Shown here piece by piece: positions 34,032 through 45,281 of a stretch of 64,000 bases of DNA; positions within the stretch are counted from its first letter, which is position 1; every line of letters starts with the position of its first letter. The translations under genes and the position numbers were made by a program. This stretch comes from an uncultured Eubacteriales bacterium. Its GTDB lineage: Bacteria; Bacillota; Clostridia; Oscillospirales; Oscillospiraceae. The stretch covers positions 1 through 64,000 of the forward strand of contig UQWH01000001.1 of the NCBI GenBank assembly GCA_900544705.1. Reading direction: 5' to 3'. The notes beneath the pieces were generated by a model. That model was not told the DNA's origin. It did no database searches and was given only the letters and a program-made list of their open reading frames with translations.

Positions 34032-37000
34032 TTATATATATCCTCTGGTCATCTTGACCGTGTAGGTGCACCAGTCGGTACGGCTTTCCATATCGCCGGC
34101 TTCGCCCTCGAAGAGAGGGAGGGTGACCATCAGCGGCCGCACACGGATCTGAGAATTCAGGCTGAAATAGACCTTGGAGTTTTTCATGCTGAAGTCCTCC
34201 AGCCCCTTCTGGCGCAGGTTAGCCTGCATCAGCTCGCCGGTACGCTGGATCATGGCGGTTTGCAGCTTGCCGCCATTCTGCACACCCAGCAGGAGGAATA
34301 CCGCGATGTAGTCGCTATAGAAAATGCCCTTGTTGTTCTTGTTTTTGACCAGCTTTTCAGGCTTTCCCGTTAAGATGTCCGCGAACGCTCCGAAAGACTT
34401 AACTCTCTTTAGATTAATCACCCAATCGTCCGCCTTTGTCTTATACAGCTCCACCGGGAAGCCATAGGAGAGGCGCAGATTGTCGATCGCGGTCTCCGCT
34501 GCGGTGTACATCAGCAGCAGCACGACCTTGAAAGCTGCGGGCGGAATGATGCCGAAGGTCGCCGCACTGAGCGCCGTAGCAATAAAAACAATGGTTGAAT
34601 TGTTCCAGAAGTGCTGGAAGCAGGACACCAGATTCAGGGTATAGCGGATCGTATAGATATAATCAAAGGCCTGCTTGACGTTATCCTTGTTCGATTCTTT
34701 GCCGAAAAGGATGTACTCCTGCTCCGCCAGGTATGCGCGGTTGTTCTCCTCGTTGATCATCTTGCCGGTGAGGGATTTATTATAGCTGTCCTGGTAGCGC
34801 TCACTGAGCCAGGTGTTCGGCTCCGTGGGGCCGCCCTTGACTCCTGCGTAGTAATTCTGGAAGTTTCCGCCATCCAGTTCCTTCTGCTGCTCCTTGGTGA
34901 GCAGGCGGAAGGCGCCCTCCCGGTCGAAGGTCGCACAGCTGAACATCCCGGTCATGTAGGTGAGGAGATAGAGCTGATCGCGCATCTCGGAGAAGTTGCC
35001 GCTGACCAGATTGGAGATCGTCCCGGCGAGTGCGCCGACCAGGGAGCTCGCCTTGAAGCGCGCCCCTTCGGAGTAGTCATGCTGTATATCGTGCCCGTCA
35101 GGGCCGCGGTATTTGCCGGACTTCTCCTTTTGCTCCTTTGAGAAATCGTCTACCTTTTCCTTGGCTTCCTCTTTCTCCTTCTCCTGCTTGTCAAACTCCT
35201 TGAAGTTCTCCTCATTCAGATGCTTCCACTGGCTGTAGAAGAAGACGAAGAGATAGGGAGTTTCCTCCTGCTGATAATCCGGATCCTTGGGGTCAATATC
35301 CGGGTTGTAGTCGTTTGATGCGGTATCCTTGAGCTGGGTGACCTTGCGCTCTTCCTCCGGCTTGGGGGTGAAGTGCTGATTGAACATTTCCTTTGCATAG
35401 GCGTTCAGTTCCTGATTGTTGCCCGCGCTGTCGATCCGGCTCTTGCCGATGGTATTTCTGGCCTTTTGAACCAGATTATCCGCGCCGAAGAAGCTGGCGA
35501 GCCCCGTGTCCAGATAACTCATGTAAGAGGGATCTTTTTTCCCCTCGCTGAACTGAACGCGAGCGAGGATCTCAAGCTGCTCATGGATATTGTTCAAGCG
35601 GGTCTTCAGAATCTCTACCGCTTCCTCGTTGATCTGCTCGGCAAATTTCAGCGTATCATAGTGCTTCTTTTTGGAATCCTCGTAACCGCCCTCGATCTCC
35701 CTGCGGTCCTCCGCGCCCATCTCCGTATCACTGGAATAGGCCTCGTCCTTCCAGGCGTGGAAGGTCTCACGGTATTTCTTTGCCAGCTCTGCCAGCTCAT
35801 CCAGACTGCCGTTGCCGATACCGTCCGGGTCGCCGTCGACGATCTTGGTCAGATTGTCCATGCAGGTCGTGAGCTGCGTAAGCTGCTCCGTCATCTTTTT
35901 GCGGATTTCTTCCTCCGCTTCGCGCACGGTATACTTTGAGCCGCCGATCGAGATCATGTCCTCTTCGTGCTTGGAATCCGGCGTGAGGCGATCTGCGTTC
36001 TCCTTGCAGATGCTCTCATAAGTGACGACAAGGGAAAGATATGCATCGAGATTACTGCCGCTGTTTTTGCTGTAGGTTCTGTTGCCGGAAAGGCACTTAT
36101 CGTATATCTTTTTCAGACGGTCCGACTGCCTGGTAAAATTATTCTTATTTTCGGTAGACACGTCCTCGTCGAACTCGCAGTTATCTTTCGCCGACTTCAG
36201 CTTGGCAAGCGCCTTGACCAGCGCCTCGCCGGCATCCTTCACAGCGGCCTGCTTGGTGCGGGTCGCTTCGTCCATGCGCTTCCACCACTGCACCGGGTTG
36301 ATCTGTCCGTCGCCGTAACCGATCTGATCCTTCATTTTCATCATTTCGCCTGCGGCGGTCACCAGCGCCTCAATGCTGCTTTCAAAGGTATCTCCCGCGG
36401 TTTTCGCATTGCTCACCAACTGCGTCAGCTTGCTGTTGGAGATATAGTAGACGGTTTCGCCCGAATCATCCTCTTCCGAACGAGAGTAGACCTGCGTGAA
36501 CTGTCTTCCGTCTTCCTTGAATTGCCCATCCCAGAATTCCATACGGTCTTTCATAACGAGCAGCTCATAGGGCTTGAGCCCCTTCGTATTGACCATGTGG
36601 CGCACCAGGACTTTATTGATCTGGCGGTAGGCTTCCTTATAATTCTCCAGATCGTTGAGCATCTGCGCCGGGGTATTTTTGCTGAAGCCGAACTCCTCAG
36701 CCTTGTTATAGTAGCGCATCAGGGCGCGGTAGGTCTTGAAGGAGGCGCTCAGCAGCTCTCCCTCAGCCTCGTAATATTTGCTTTTCTTATCCACCAGAGG
36801 CTCGTTCTTTTCTACCTCGGTGACGCCCTTTGAGCTGGGATCGTTCTTGAGCCGCTCGATCAGACCGGTAACCAGCTCGATGGGCGCACGGTATTTCATG
36901 AATTCCGTGATCTCCGCCTTCATCATCGCGGCATTCGTCAGATCCGCGTCGCTGACCTCGGAAATCTCAGCGGAGAGGCACTCCATCATCAAAAGGTTCG

Positions 37001-37385
37001 TGACGTCTCCGGACAATTCGCCGCTGCCGGAACCGGTTATGTAATCATAGACGCCGCCTATCACCTCGCCCAGTGAATCGCTGCTGGTGTTGCCGCCGCC
37101 GATCAAATCCTGCGACGTTACGATGGAGAGGAAATAATTCTTCGACTGCGCGTAGAATTCGTCAATATTCTGGCAGGAGGCAACCATGCCGTACCAGTCG
37201 TTCAGGTCCGTGTCAAAATGCGCCAGCAGCGCATTGAGTGCATTGTCTGCCGCAGACAGCGTGTCGCCCTTGGCGAGTTCCACGCGGCTGACGTCCACAA
37301 AAATACTGGAGGCCAGCAGGCAGGGGACCAGAATCAGCACCAGAAAGACGGAAACGGCGCCGCGTGTCTTCTTATAGCTCTTCAT
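34032..37385 (-). CDS. DUF5702-type TadG-like protein
   Basis: 1117 residues. An N-terminal signal/anchor helix (MKSYKKTRGAVSVFLVLIL, to ~28) is followed by SSIFVDVSRVELAKGD and LNDWYGMVASC, the hallmark of DUF5702 proteins found in clostridial Tad loci (from memory). The central ~700 residues are largely helical and charged (coiled-coil-like), and a second hydrophobic stretch (STIVFIATALSAATFGIIP and KVVLLLMYTAA) lies near residue 940-975. The +5 Glu of pseudopilins is Phe here, so it may not be cleaved. It probably is the large TadG-like scaffold or tip subunit of the pilus. Confidence 0.82.
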   Translation of the reverse strand: MKSYKKTRGAVSVFLVLILVPCLLASSIFVDVSRVELAKGDTLSAADNALNALLAHFDTDLNDWYGMVASCQNIDEFYAQSKNYFLSIVTSQDLIGGGNTSSDSLGEVIGGVYDYITGSGSGELSGDVTNLLMMECLSAEISEVSDADLTNAAMMKAEITEFMKYRAPIELVTGLIERLKNDPSSKGVTEVEKNEPLVDKKSKYYEAEGELLSASFKTYRALMRYYNKAEEFGFSKNTPAQMLNDLENYKEAYRQINKVLVRHMVNTKGLKPYELLVMKDRMEFWDGQFKEDGRQFTQVYSRSEEDDSGETVYYISNSKLTQLVSNAKTAGDTFESSIEALVTAAGEMMKMKDQIGYGDGQINPVQWWKRMDEATRTKQAAVKDAGEALVKALAKLKSAKDNCEFDEDVSTENKNNFTRQSDRLKKIYDKCLSGNRTYSKNSGSNLDAYLSLVVTYESICKENADRLTPDSKHEEDMISIGGSKYTVREAEEEIRKKMTEQLTQLTTCMDNLTKIVDGDPDGIGNGSLDELAELAKKYRETFHAWKDEAYSSDTEMGAEDRREIEGGYEDSKKKHYDTLKFAEQINEEAVEILKTRLNNIHEQLEILARVQFSEGKKDPSYMSYLDTGLASFFGADNLVQKARNTIGKSRIDSAGNNQELNAYAKEMFNQHFTPKPEEERKVTQLKDTASNDYNPDIDPKDPDYQQEETPYLFVFFYSQWKHLNEENFKEFDKQEKEKEEAKEKVDDFSKEQKEKSGKYRGPDGHDIQHDYSEGARFKASSLVGALAGTISNLVSGNFSEMRDQLYLLTYMTGMFSCATFDREGAFRLLTKEQQKELDGGNFQNYYAGVKGGPTEPNTWLSERYQDSYNKSLTGKMINEENNRAYLAEQEYILFGKESNKDNVKQAFDYIYTIRYTLNLVSCFQHFWNNSTIVFIATALSAATFGIIPPAAFKVVLLLMYTAAETAIDNLRLSYGFPVELYKTKADDWVINLKRVKSFGAFADILTGKPEKLVKNKNNKGIFYSDYIAVFLLLGVQNGGKLQTAMIQRTGELMQANLRQKGLEDFSMKNSKVYFSLNSQIRVRPLMVTLPLFEGEAGDMESRTDWCTYTVKMTRGYI

Positions 37386-37400
37386 CCCGCGTCTCCTTTC

Positions 37401-38021
37401 TTAGGAAAACCAGCTCTTGACTTTATCCGTCACCTTCGAGATCGCTTCGGTCACACCGAACTTATTCAAATAATCTCCGACGGTGTCTACAACACGGATA
37501 AACTCCGGCGTATCATAAACCGGTGCGCTTGTGCGCGAATAAACCGGCATTTCGATCATCGTATCTTCTCCCAGCAGGCGGATGCCCATGGGAATTTTAT
37601 ATTCTGCCTGTACCGTTATGGTGGAGCCGAGAATGCCCCAATCGTATTTGACCGTGGCGATGCCCTTCGGCGTCATACCGCTGAAAAAGCCCGTTCCTAC
37701 GGATTTTATGCGGGTTTGCAGCTTGCCCTGTGCAGCGGACGCAACAGAATTGCCGTAGCCGGGAAGCACATAGCGGTAGGGCTTGACATTTACGGAGCCG
37801 ACGCTCGGCAGGCTGCCTCCCTGCACCATGGTGAGCAGAGGATCGCCGGCTTCCGCCGCCGCTTCCAGCGCGGTCTGCGTTACATAGCGCTCAATGCAGG
37901 ATTTCTCATAGTAGGCGTTTCCAAGGAAAATCAGCACAAAGATCACAAGGAACATCACGGGAAACACAATAGAGGCTTCCACGATGACCATGCCGCTTTC
38001 CGCTTTCTTTTCTTTTCTCAA
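37401..38021 (-). CDS. TadE-family pseudopilin
   Basis: 206 residues. MRKEKKAESG/MVIVEASIVFPVMF shows the Gly cleavage site and Glu at +5, a hydrophobic helix and the TadE pattern GNAYYEKSCIERYVTQTALEAAAEAG. The short extracytoplasmic domain follows. It should be processed by TadV and assembled with the Flp pilus as a minor subunit. It precedes the DUF5702 gene by 15 bases. Confidence 0.88.
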   Translation of the reverse strand: MRKEKKAESGMVIVEASIVFPVMFLVIFVLIFLGNAYYEKSCIERYVTQTALEAAAEAGDPLLTMVQGGSLPSVGSVNVKPYRYVLPGYGNSVASAAQGKLQTRIKSVGTGFFSGMTPKGIATVKYDWGILGSTITVQAEYKIPMGIRLLGEDTMIEMPVYSRTSAPVYDTPEFIRVVDTVGDYLNKFGVTEAISKVTDKVKSWFS

Positions 38022-38095
38022 GTCCTATCACCTCGTTTGTTCTGTGGAACTTATAAAAAACTGTAATCAACTACAGAGGATTTCATTGCTGCCTG

Positions 38096-38124
38096 GGGGC
38101 AATGGCAGTAACTGCCATTGCCCC
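38096..38124 (-). other. strong stem-loop after the pilin gene
   Basis: GGGGCAATGGCAG and CTGCCATTGCCCC form a 13-bp perfect stem with a 3-base loop, 20 bases beyond the pilin stop, with no T run after it on the minus strand. It is better explained as an RNA-stabilising or partial attenuation hairpin that raises pilin mRNA over downstream genes than as a full terminator. Confidence 0.6.
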
Positions 38125-38143
38125 GCTTTTGTGGTTTGCTTCT

Positions 38144-38356
38144 TCAGGAGACGGCTTCCTGAGCCTTGCCGGAGATGGTCTTGATCAGGTTACGCAGCAG
38201 CTTGGAGATCTCGTCCTTGAAAATCAGGGCAAGAACAACAGCGACACCGATCAGAACAACGATCGCGACAACGTTGACATCGCCATTTTCCTTTTGGAAG
38301 AACTTCTGCACCTTCGCCTTCAGGTTGAAATAGATTGCATTTGCCATCATTAACAT
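38144..38356 (-). CDS. flp: Flp-type IVb pilin
   Basis: 70 residues from the ATG at 38356 behind GAGGAGGAAATACC. Basic N-terminal leader, candidate cleavage after Gly25 (KENG/DVNVVAIVV), a hydrophobic helix (VAIVVLIGVAVVLALIF) and a short basic C-terminus (KDEISKLLRNLIKTI). Size and layout are those of the major Flp pilin, the fibre subunit of Tad pili. The usual Glu at +5 is Val. Location between tadC and the TadE gene agrees with the role. Confidence 0.85.
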   Translation of the reverse strand: MLMMANAIYFNLKAKVQKFFQKENGDVNVVAIVVLIGVAVVLALIFKDEISKLLRNLIKTISGKAQEAVS

Positions 38357-38404
38357 GGTATTTCCTCCTCTCTTGAATGATTGAATTGTTTATATAAATA
38401 ACGA

Positions 38405-39274
38405 TCAGGCGCCCAGATTCGTGAAAATCGGGACAATGACCATTATTAATATACCGACAAACATGATGACCACCGGGATCAGCAGACGGCTGGCCGCCTT
38501 TTCGCCCTGACGGTGAATATCCTGCTTTTTCAGCATCCAGACCTCGCGGCTCTGCGCCTGGAGCATCAAGGCCAGCTCGTTGTTGCCCTTGACCAGACCC
38601 TGCACGATCGTGGAGGAGAACTTCTTGATCTCCGGGATGATGCAGCGCTTGCCGAAGCGGAAGATCGCGTCGATCTCGGAAATGCCGTTGTTCATTTCTT
38701 CCACAGAGGTCTGCATTTCTCTGTAGATCGTCGTTTCGCCGGAGAAAGCAATCTCCGTCCAGGCCTCGCGCAGGATCATGCCGGCGTTCGTCAGAAGGGC
38801 AAGCTTGGAAACGACATTGGAGAAGTCCCGCAGCATTTCCTCCGAGCGCTTCAGGATCCGCTTCTCGGTCAGCGTGCCGAAATAGTAGTAGGCAAGGCCG
38901 GCAAAGATCAGCAGCACAACCAGCACCGCAATATCATCCGCCACGCCGTAAAGCGCAAAGCCGAGAATCGCCAGCGTCAGGGACATGGTGATCTCCTGCG
39001 CGTGTATGACACGCAGATAATACTCCGCGTATTTTTCTCCGAACAGCACGCTCAGCTCCTTGCGCAGCTTTCGGTCGTGCTTGCTCTTATAGCTGTAGTG
39101 GACCAGCTCCAGCGCCGCGTAGCCGACAAAGTAGATTTCTTTCAGAGGGAATTCCTTTTCCGTCAGCGCGTCGAACAGGGAGGCGTACTTCAGGCCGGTG
39201 AAAAACAGCACCAGCCAGATGCCGAGGAGAACAGCGCCTATGCCAAAAACGATATAATCCTTTATCTCCAGCAC
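38405..39274 (-). CDS. tadC: TadC-type platform protein
   Basis: 289 residues, type II secretion system F domain: N-terminal helices, a cytoplasmic region (SNVVSKLALLTNAGMILREAW; ELALMLQAQSREVWMLKKQD) and C-terminal helices (LLIPVVIMFVGILIMVIVPIF). With TadB it forms the inner-membrane platform on which the ATPase TadA drives pilin assembly. It sits 12 bases after tadB. Confidence 0.88.
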   Translation of the reverse strand: MLEIKDYIVFGIGAVLLGIWLVLFFTGLKYASLFDALTEKEFPLKEIYFVGYAALELVHYSYKSKHDRKLRKELSVLFGEKYAEYYLRVIHAQEITMSLTLAILGFALYGVADDIAVLVVLLIFAGLAYYYFGTLTEKRILKRSEEMLRDFSNVVSKLALLTNAGMILREAWTEIAFSGETTIYREMQTSVEEMNNGISEIDAIFRFGKRCIIPEIKKFSSTIVQGLVKGNNELALMLQAQSREVWMLKKQDIHRQGEKAASRLLIPVVIMFVGILIMVIVPIFTNLGA

Positions 39275-39286
39275 GTTTCTCCCCCC

Positions 39287-40150
39287 TTAAATCTTGATGT
39301 CCAGGACGATCTTGCCGATGTAGTAGGCCGCCACAAAGAGGATCACCGCGACCGTTGTGGAGATCACGCCGCTCAGCGTGGTGTAGTTTGCAGCGAACTC
39401 CGGGCTCATCATCTTAATGACGCCGATGAGCGCGATGGGCATGGCGACCATGATCTTCTGCTCCGTTTTGTTGGAGGTCACGATCGTTTCGATGTCCTCC
39501 GTGATCTCCATCTTGTCGCTCAGGATGTCATGGGTGGTGCGGATGGTTTCCTTGATGTTGCCGCCCTTTTCGTAGCAGATCTTAAAGACGTTGGCGAAGC
39601 TCGCGATGTCCTCGCAGCCGCTGCGCGCGCCGAAATCCTGCAGAAGATCGACCAGATCGACGTTGTTGTTCATGCCGGAGAGGATGATCTCCAGCTCCTT
39701 GAGGATGAACGCGTCCTCCTCGTACTGGATTTTCAGATCCTCGTAGGCGCTGCGGAAGGCGTCGGTCACGTTGTTGCCGGCGCTGATGGAGGTGCTGATG
39801 GCCTCCAGCATATCGCGGAACTGATTTTTGAGCTTCCGCTGCCGCTTGGCGATGATGGCCTTGCGGCGGATGGGGACGAAGCATCGTCCTGCGACAAAGC
39901 CCGCCACCCCGCAGAAGAAGAAGTTCAGGATCCAGGTCAGCGTTGTGGGATTGCCGAACTCGTCCACGCCGATGCCGCCGTAGAAGAGGTAGCCCACCGC
40001 CGCGCCGACCACGAAGGCCGCCAGAAAATACAGCGCCTTTTCCAGGGGCTTCATGTGGTATACCTTATAATTATAGGCAGGCAGGTTGGTCGCGGAGCGG
40101 TAATACTGCGGCTCTACGGGCTTCTTTTCTTTTTTTGCCATCTTCTGCAC
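39287..40150 (-). CDS. tadB: TadB-type platform protein
   Basis: 287 residues with two N-terminal helices (~35-80), a T2SSF cytoplasmic domain (LKNQFRDMLEAISTSISAGN, the classic TadB signature; YEKGGNIKETIRTTHDILSD) and two C-terminal helices. Partner of TadC in the pilus platform. The start lies one base from the tadA stop, so the two genes are probably translated together. Confidence 0.9.
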   Translation of the reverse strand: MQKMAKKEKKPVEPQYYRSATNLPAYNYKVYHMKPLEKALYFLAAFVVGAAVGYLFYGGIGVDEFGNPTTLTWILNFFFCGVAGFVAGRCFVPIRRKAIIAKRQRKLKNQFRDMLEAISTSISAGNNVTDAFRSAYEDLKIQYEEDAFILKELEIILSGMNNNVDLVDLLQDFGARSGCEDIASFANVFKICYEKGGNIKETIRTTHDILSDKMEITEDIETIVTSNKTEQKIMVAMPIALIGVIKMMSPEFAANYTTLSGVISTTVAVILFVAAYYIGKIVLDIKI

Positions 40151-40151
40151 C

Positions 40152-41390
<1,239 letters not shown>

Positions 41391-41413
41391 ATGGCCTTTC
41401 CCCTCTCTGCCGG

Positions 41414-42478
41414 TCAGGCAAGAATCTTATCGAAGATGCCCATGGCGGCAAGCTGCTGCAATAGCTGCTGCGGTGTGGCGTTTTCAAAGCGCTGCGCGCC
41501 ACCGATATTCTTCAGCTCCACGCCTTGCAGAATACGGCCGGTCTTGCTGCTGAACTTGTTGTAGGCAAGCAGGACCCGGCTCGTCAGCGGCAGATCCGCT
41601 CCCTGCTCCAGCGCGGAGAGCGCGCGGTAAGCAGAGAACAGCTTGTCGTTGGCATTGACAGAACCGTCGCTCACCAGCACCACCGCGGCAGCGCGGCGGA
41701 AGAAATCAAGCTGCGCCTTGTCCATGGTGAAGTCCATGTCCACGATGATGTAGTCGTAATCGCCCAGCGTCTTCAATTCGGAAACGAGCTGGTTTAAGTC
41801 CTCGCTCGTCAGCTCCATGCGGTCGAGCGCCAGCTTGGGCCGGGAATAGAAGCACACGCCCGAGGCATCCTGCCGGACGCAGCTTTCCAGCTTCAGGGGG
41901 AGGGTAGCGCGCCGGGTCTTGACGGCGTAGATCACATCGCTCAGGTCAAACTGACCATCGCCGGAGAAAAACACGTCCGCCGCACCGAAGCGCTCAAGAT
42001 TGAGGTAGAGGGTCTTCAGGTGCTTGGCGGCGAAGCTCATCGCACAGGCGGCCGCCATCGTGGAGGTGCCCACGCCGCCGCAGGGGGAGGAAAATACCAC
42101 GATCTTGCAGCCGTCGCCGCCGAATTTCACGCCGGAAATGCTTTCCGCATTTTCTGAATAAATATTGAGCACCTGCTTGTAAATCAGGTCGACACGCTGG
42201 AATTTGCAGATGACCTTCTGACCGCGCAGCGACTCAATGTCCGGCGACTCGACCAGATAGGCAAAGCTGCAGCGGCGCGGCAGCGCGGTGGTGTCGATCT
42301 CAAAGCGGTCGCTTGCGACGAGCACGTCAATGCGCGCTTCGTCCAGTGTTTGCAGCGCCGTTTCCAGGTTCGTGAAGGAATAGGTTTCGATCTGATCGGC
42401 ATACTTCATGTTAAACGCCGATACGATATGGCTGAGATAGTTCGCGTCCTTCTCCACAATGGCCAGCCTGATCTTCAT
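41414..42478 (-). CDS. tadZ: TadZ/CpaE-type ParA-like protein
   Basis: 354 residues from the ATG at 42478 (AGGAGG seven bases upstream). Receiver-like N-terminal domain (MKIRLAIVEKDANYLSHIVS) without the usual phospho-Asp pattern, followed by a ParA/MinD-fold domain (FSSPCGGVGTSTMAAACAMS; DYIIVDMDF; VLVSDGSVNANDKLFSAY). The Walker A is degenerate, as in several TadZ proteins: both Lys of KGGVGKT are replaced. It likely localises the pilus machine at a cell pole. It is the first gene of the operon. Confidence 0.85.
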   Translation of the reverse strand: MKIRLAIVEKDANYLSHIVSAFNMKYADQIETYSFTNLETALQTLDEARIDVLVASDRFEIDTTALPRRCSFAYLVESPDIESLRGQKVICKFQRVDLIYKQVLNIYSENAESISGVKFGGDGCKIVVFSSPCGGVGTSTMAAACAMSFAAKHLKTLYLNLERFGAADVFFSGDGQFDLSDVIYAVKTRRATLPLKLESCVRQDASGVCFYSRPKLALDRMELTSEDLNQLVSELKTLGDYDYIIVDMDFTMDKAQLDFFRRAAAVVLVSDGSVNANDKLFSAYRALSALEQGADLPLTSRVLLAYNKFSSKTGRILQGVELKNIGGAQRFENATPQQLLQQLAAMGIFDKILA

Positions 42479-42581
42479 TCGGTTATCCTCCTGCAATTCG
42501 TGAATATTCTTCCAGCATATGTCTTGTAGTTAGACGCAAAGTTTTGTAAAGACTCCCAATATTTGTAAGTTGTTCAAAATT

Positions 42582-42610
42582 AGTATAGCAGGTCTTTCAA
42601 ATTCTGTCAA
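42582..42610 (-). promoter_or_regulatory. promoter of the Tad operon
   Basis: On the minus strand TTGACA (42610-42605), 17 bases, TATACT (42587-42582), about 105 bases before tadZ. It lies in an AT-rich patch divergent from tdh. Confidence 0.8.
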
Positions 42611-42701
42611 TAAAATTTGTCGCTTTCCGATTATTCTTCCCGTTTTGGCAATAACCGCTGAAATTTTCCCGCGGCGGGTGGACTTTCCCGCGCGCTGAGC
42701 A

Positions 42702-42730
42702 TTGACATTTTTGTGCAAAAAGGGTATACT
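42702..42730 (+). promoter_or_regulatory. promoter of tdh-kbl
   Basis: TTGACA (42702-42707), 17 bases, TATACT (42725-42730), 78 bases before the tdh ATG. The two divergent promoters share the 329-base gap 42479-42807, in which nothing else was seen. Confidence 0.8.
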
Positions 42731-42807
42731 GTCTTTGTGACATAGACTAATCCGTGTTTTTCGTCTTTATATCGCGCACATTTGTGCGTATTCAGGGAGG
42801 ATTCACC

Positions 42808-43845
<1,038 letters not shown>

Positions 43846-43861
43846 GAAAGGGGAGAATTTC

Positions 43862-45049
43862 GTGAAAACCGCACTGAATGAGTTCCGGAAGGAGCTGGAC
43901 GCCATCCGCGCCGCCGGTACCTGGCGCAGCGAACGCATCATCACCACCCCGCAGCAGTCGCGCATCGCCACGACGGAAAAGCCCATGGTCGTAAACCTCT
44001 GCGCGAACAACTACCTCGGTCTGTCCGACCACCCGGCGCTGATCGCCGCCGCGAAGGAAAGCTACGACCGCTGGGGCTTCGGCCTGTCCTCCGTGCGCTT
44101 CATCTGCGGCACGCAGGAAATTCACAAGGAGCTGGAGGGGCGTATCGCGCGCTTCCTCGGCACGGACGACGCGATCCTCTACTCCTCCTGCTTCGACGCC
44201 AACGGCGGTCTGTTTGAAACGCTGCTCGGCCCGGAGGACGCGATTATCTCCGACGAACTGAACCACGCATCCATCATCGACGGCGTGCGCCTGTGCAAGG
44301 CAAAGCGCTACCGCTACAAAAACAACGACATGGACGATCTGCGCCGCCAGCTTGAAGACGCCCGCGCCTCCGGCTGCAAAAAGATTATGATCGCCACGGA
44401 CGGCGTATTCTCCATGGACGGCTATATCGCAAATCTGCGCGCCATCTGCGACCTTGCAGACGAATTTGACGCGCTGACCATGGTGGACGACAGCCACGCC
44501 GTGGGCTTTATGGGCGCGCACGGCAGGGGCACGCCGGAATTCTGCGGCGTGGAAGGCCGCGTCGACATCCTGACCGGCACCTTCGGCAAGGCGCTGGGCG
44601 GCGCATCCGGCGGCTACACCGCCGCGCGGCGGGAGATCGTCGAGCTGCTGCGGCAGCGCTCGCGGCCGTATCTGTTCTCCAACACCGTCGCCCCGGCCAT
44701 CTGCGCCGCGACGCTGAAAACGCTCGATCTTCTGGAGGCCTCCACCGAGCTGCGCGACCGCGTGCACGAAAACGCGCGCTATTTCCGCGCGGAGATGGAG
44801 AAGCTGGGCTTTGACCTGCTGCCCGGTGAGCATCCCATCGTGCCGGTCATGCTGTATGACCCCCACGTGGCGCAGGAGTTCTCCCGCCGGATGCTCGACA
44901 AGGGCGTGTATGTCGTGGGCTTCTGCTATCCGGTCGTGCCGAAGGGCCGCGACCGCATCCGCACGCAGATCTCCGCGGGCCACACGAAGGAGGATCTGGA
45001 CTTCGCCGTGAAGGCCTTCGGCGAGGTCAAGAGGGAAATGGGCATCTGA
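43862..45049 (+). CDS. kbl: glycine C-acetyltransferase (2-amino-3-ketobutyrate CoA ligase)
   Basis: 395 residues, GTG start with GGGGAGAA upstream. Alpha-oxoamine synthase fold with PLP: NNYLGLSDHP, SSVRFICGTQEIHKELE, the MVDDSHAVGFMG aspartate/histidine loop and the Schiff-base Lys in GTFGKALGGASGGY. It splits 2-amino-3-ketobutyrate with CoA into glycine and acetyl-CoA. It follows tdh by 16 bases, the normal order of the threonine-to-glycine pathway. Confidence 0.96.
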   Translation: MKTALNEFRKELDAIRAAGTWRSERIITTPQQSRIATTEKPMVVNLCANNYLGLSDHPALIAAAKESYDRWGFGLSSVRFICGTQEIHKELEGRIARFLGTDDAILYSSCFDANGGLFETLLGPEDAIISDELNHASIIDGVRLCKAKRYRYKNNDMDDLRRQLEDARASGCKKIMIATDGVFSMDGYIANLRAICDLADEFDALTMVDDSHAVGFMGAHGRGTPEFCGVEGRVDILTGTFGKALGGASGGYTAARREIVELLRQRSRPYLFSNTVAPAICAATLKTLDLLEASTELRDRVHENARYFRAEMEKLGFDLLPGEHPIVPVMLYDPHVAQEFSRRMLDKGVYVVGFCYPVVPKGRDRIRTQISAGHTKEDLDFAVKAFGEVKREMGI

Positions 45050-45094
45050 TAAATACCTGTTTTCCTCCGATTTCAGTCTGATACGGAGAAGACG

Positions 45095-45128
45095 ACACCC
45101 CCGCCGGGAACGGAACCGGCGGGGGTGT
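45095..45128 (+). terminator. tdh-kbl terminator
   Basis: ACACCCCCGCCGG and CCGGCGGGGGTGT form a 13-bp stem, with a short TTGCTTG tail. Confidence 0.7.
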
Positions 45129-45198
45129 TGCTTGTGCAGGGCGGAGCGGCCTGCCCGCAAGGGGCGCGACGCAGCTCCACGGGTGTTGGCAGAATAAC

Positions 45199-45241
45199 AA
45201 AAGCCGGCGGGCGGGAAAATTCCCGCGCCGCCGGCTTTCGT
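45199..45241 (-). terminator. terminator of the MMPL operon
   Basis: AAAGCCGGCGG(G)CGGGAA pairs with its downstream complement; on the minus strand the stem ends GGCTTTTGTTATT, about 40 bases after the last gene. Confidence 0.75.
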
Positions 45242-45281
45242 TAAGTAAGAAAAGAGAATCAGCTTTGAAAGTATTTTATGC

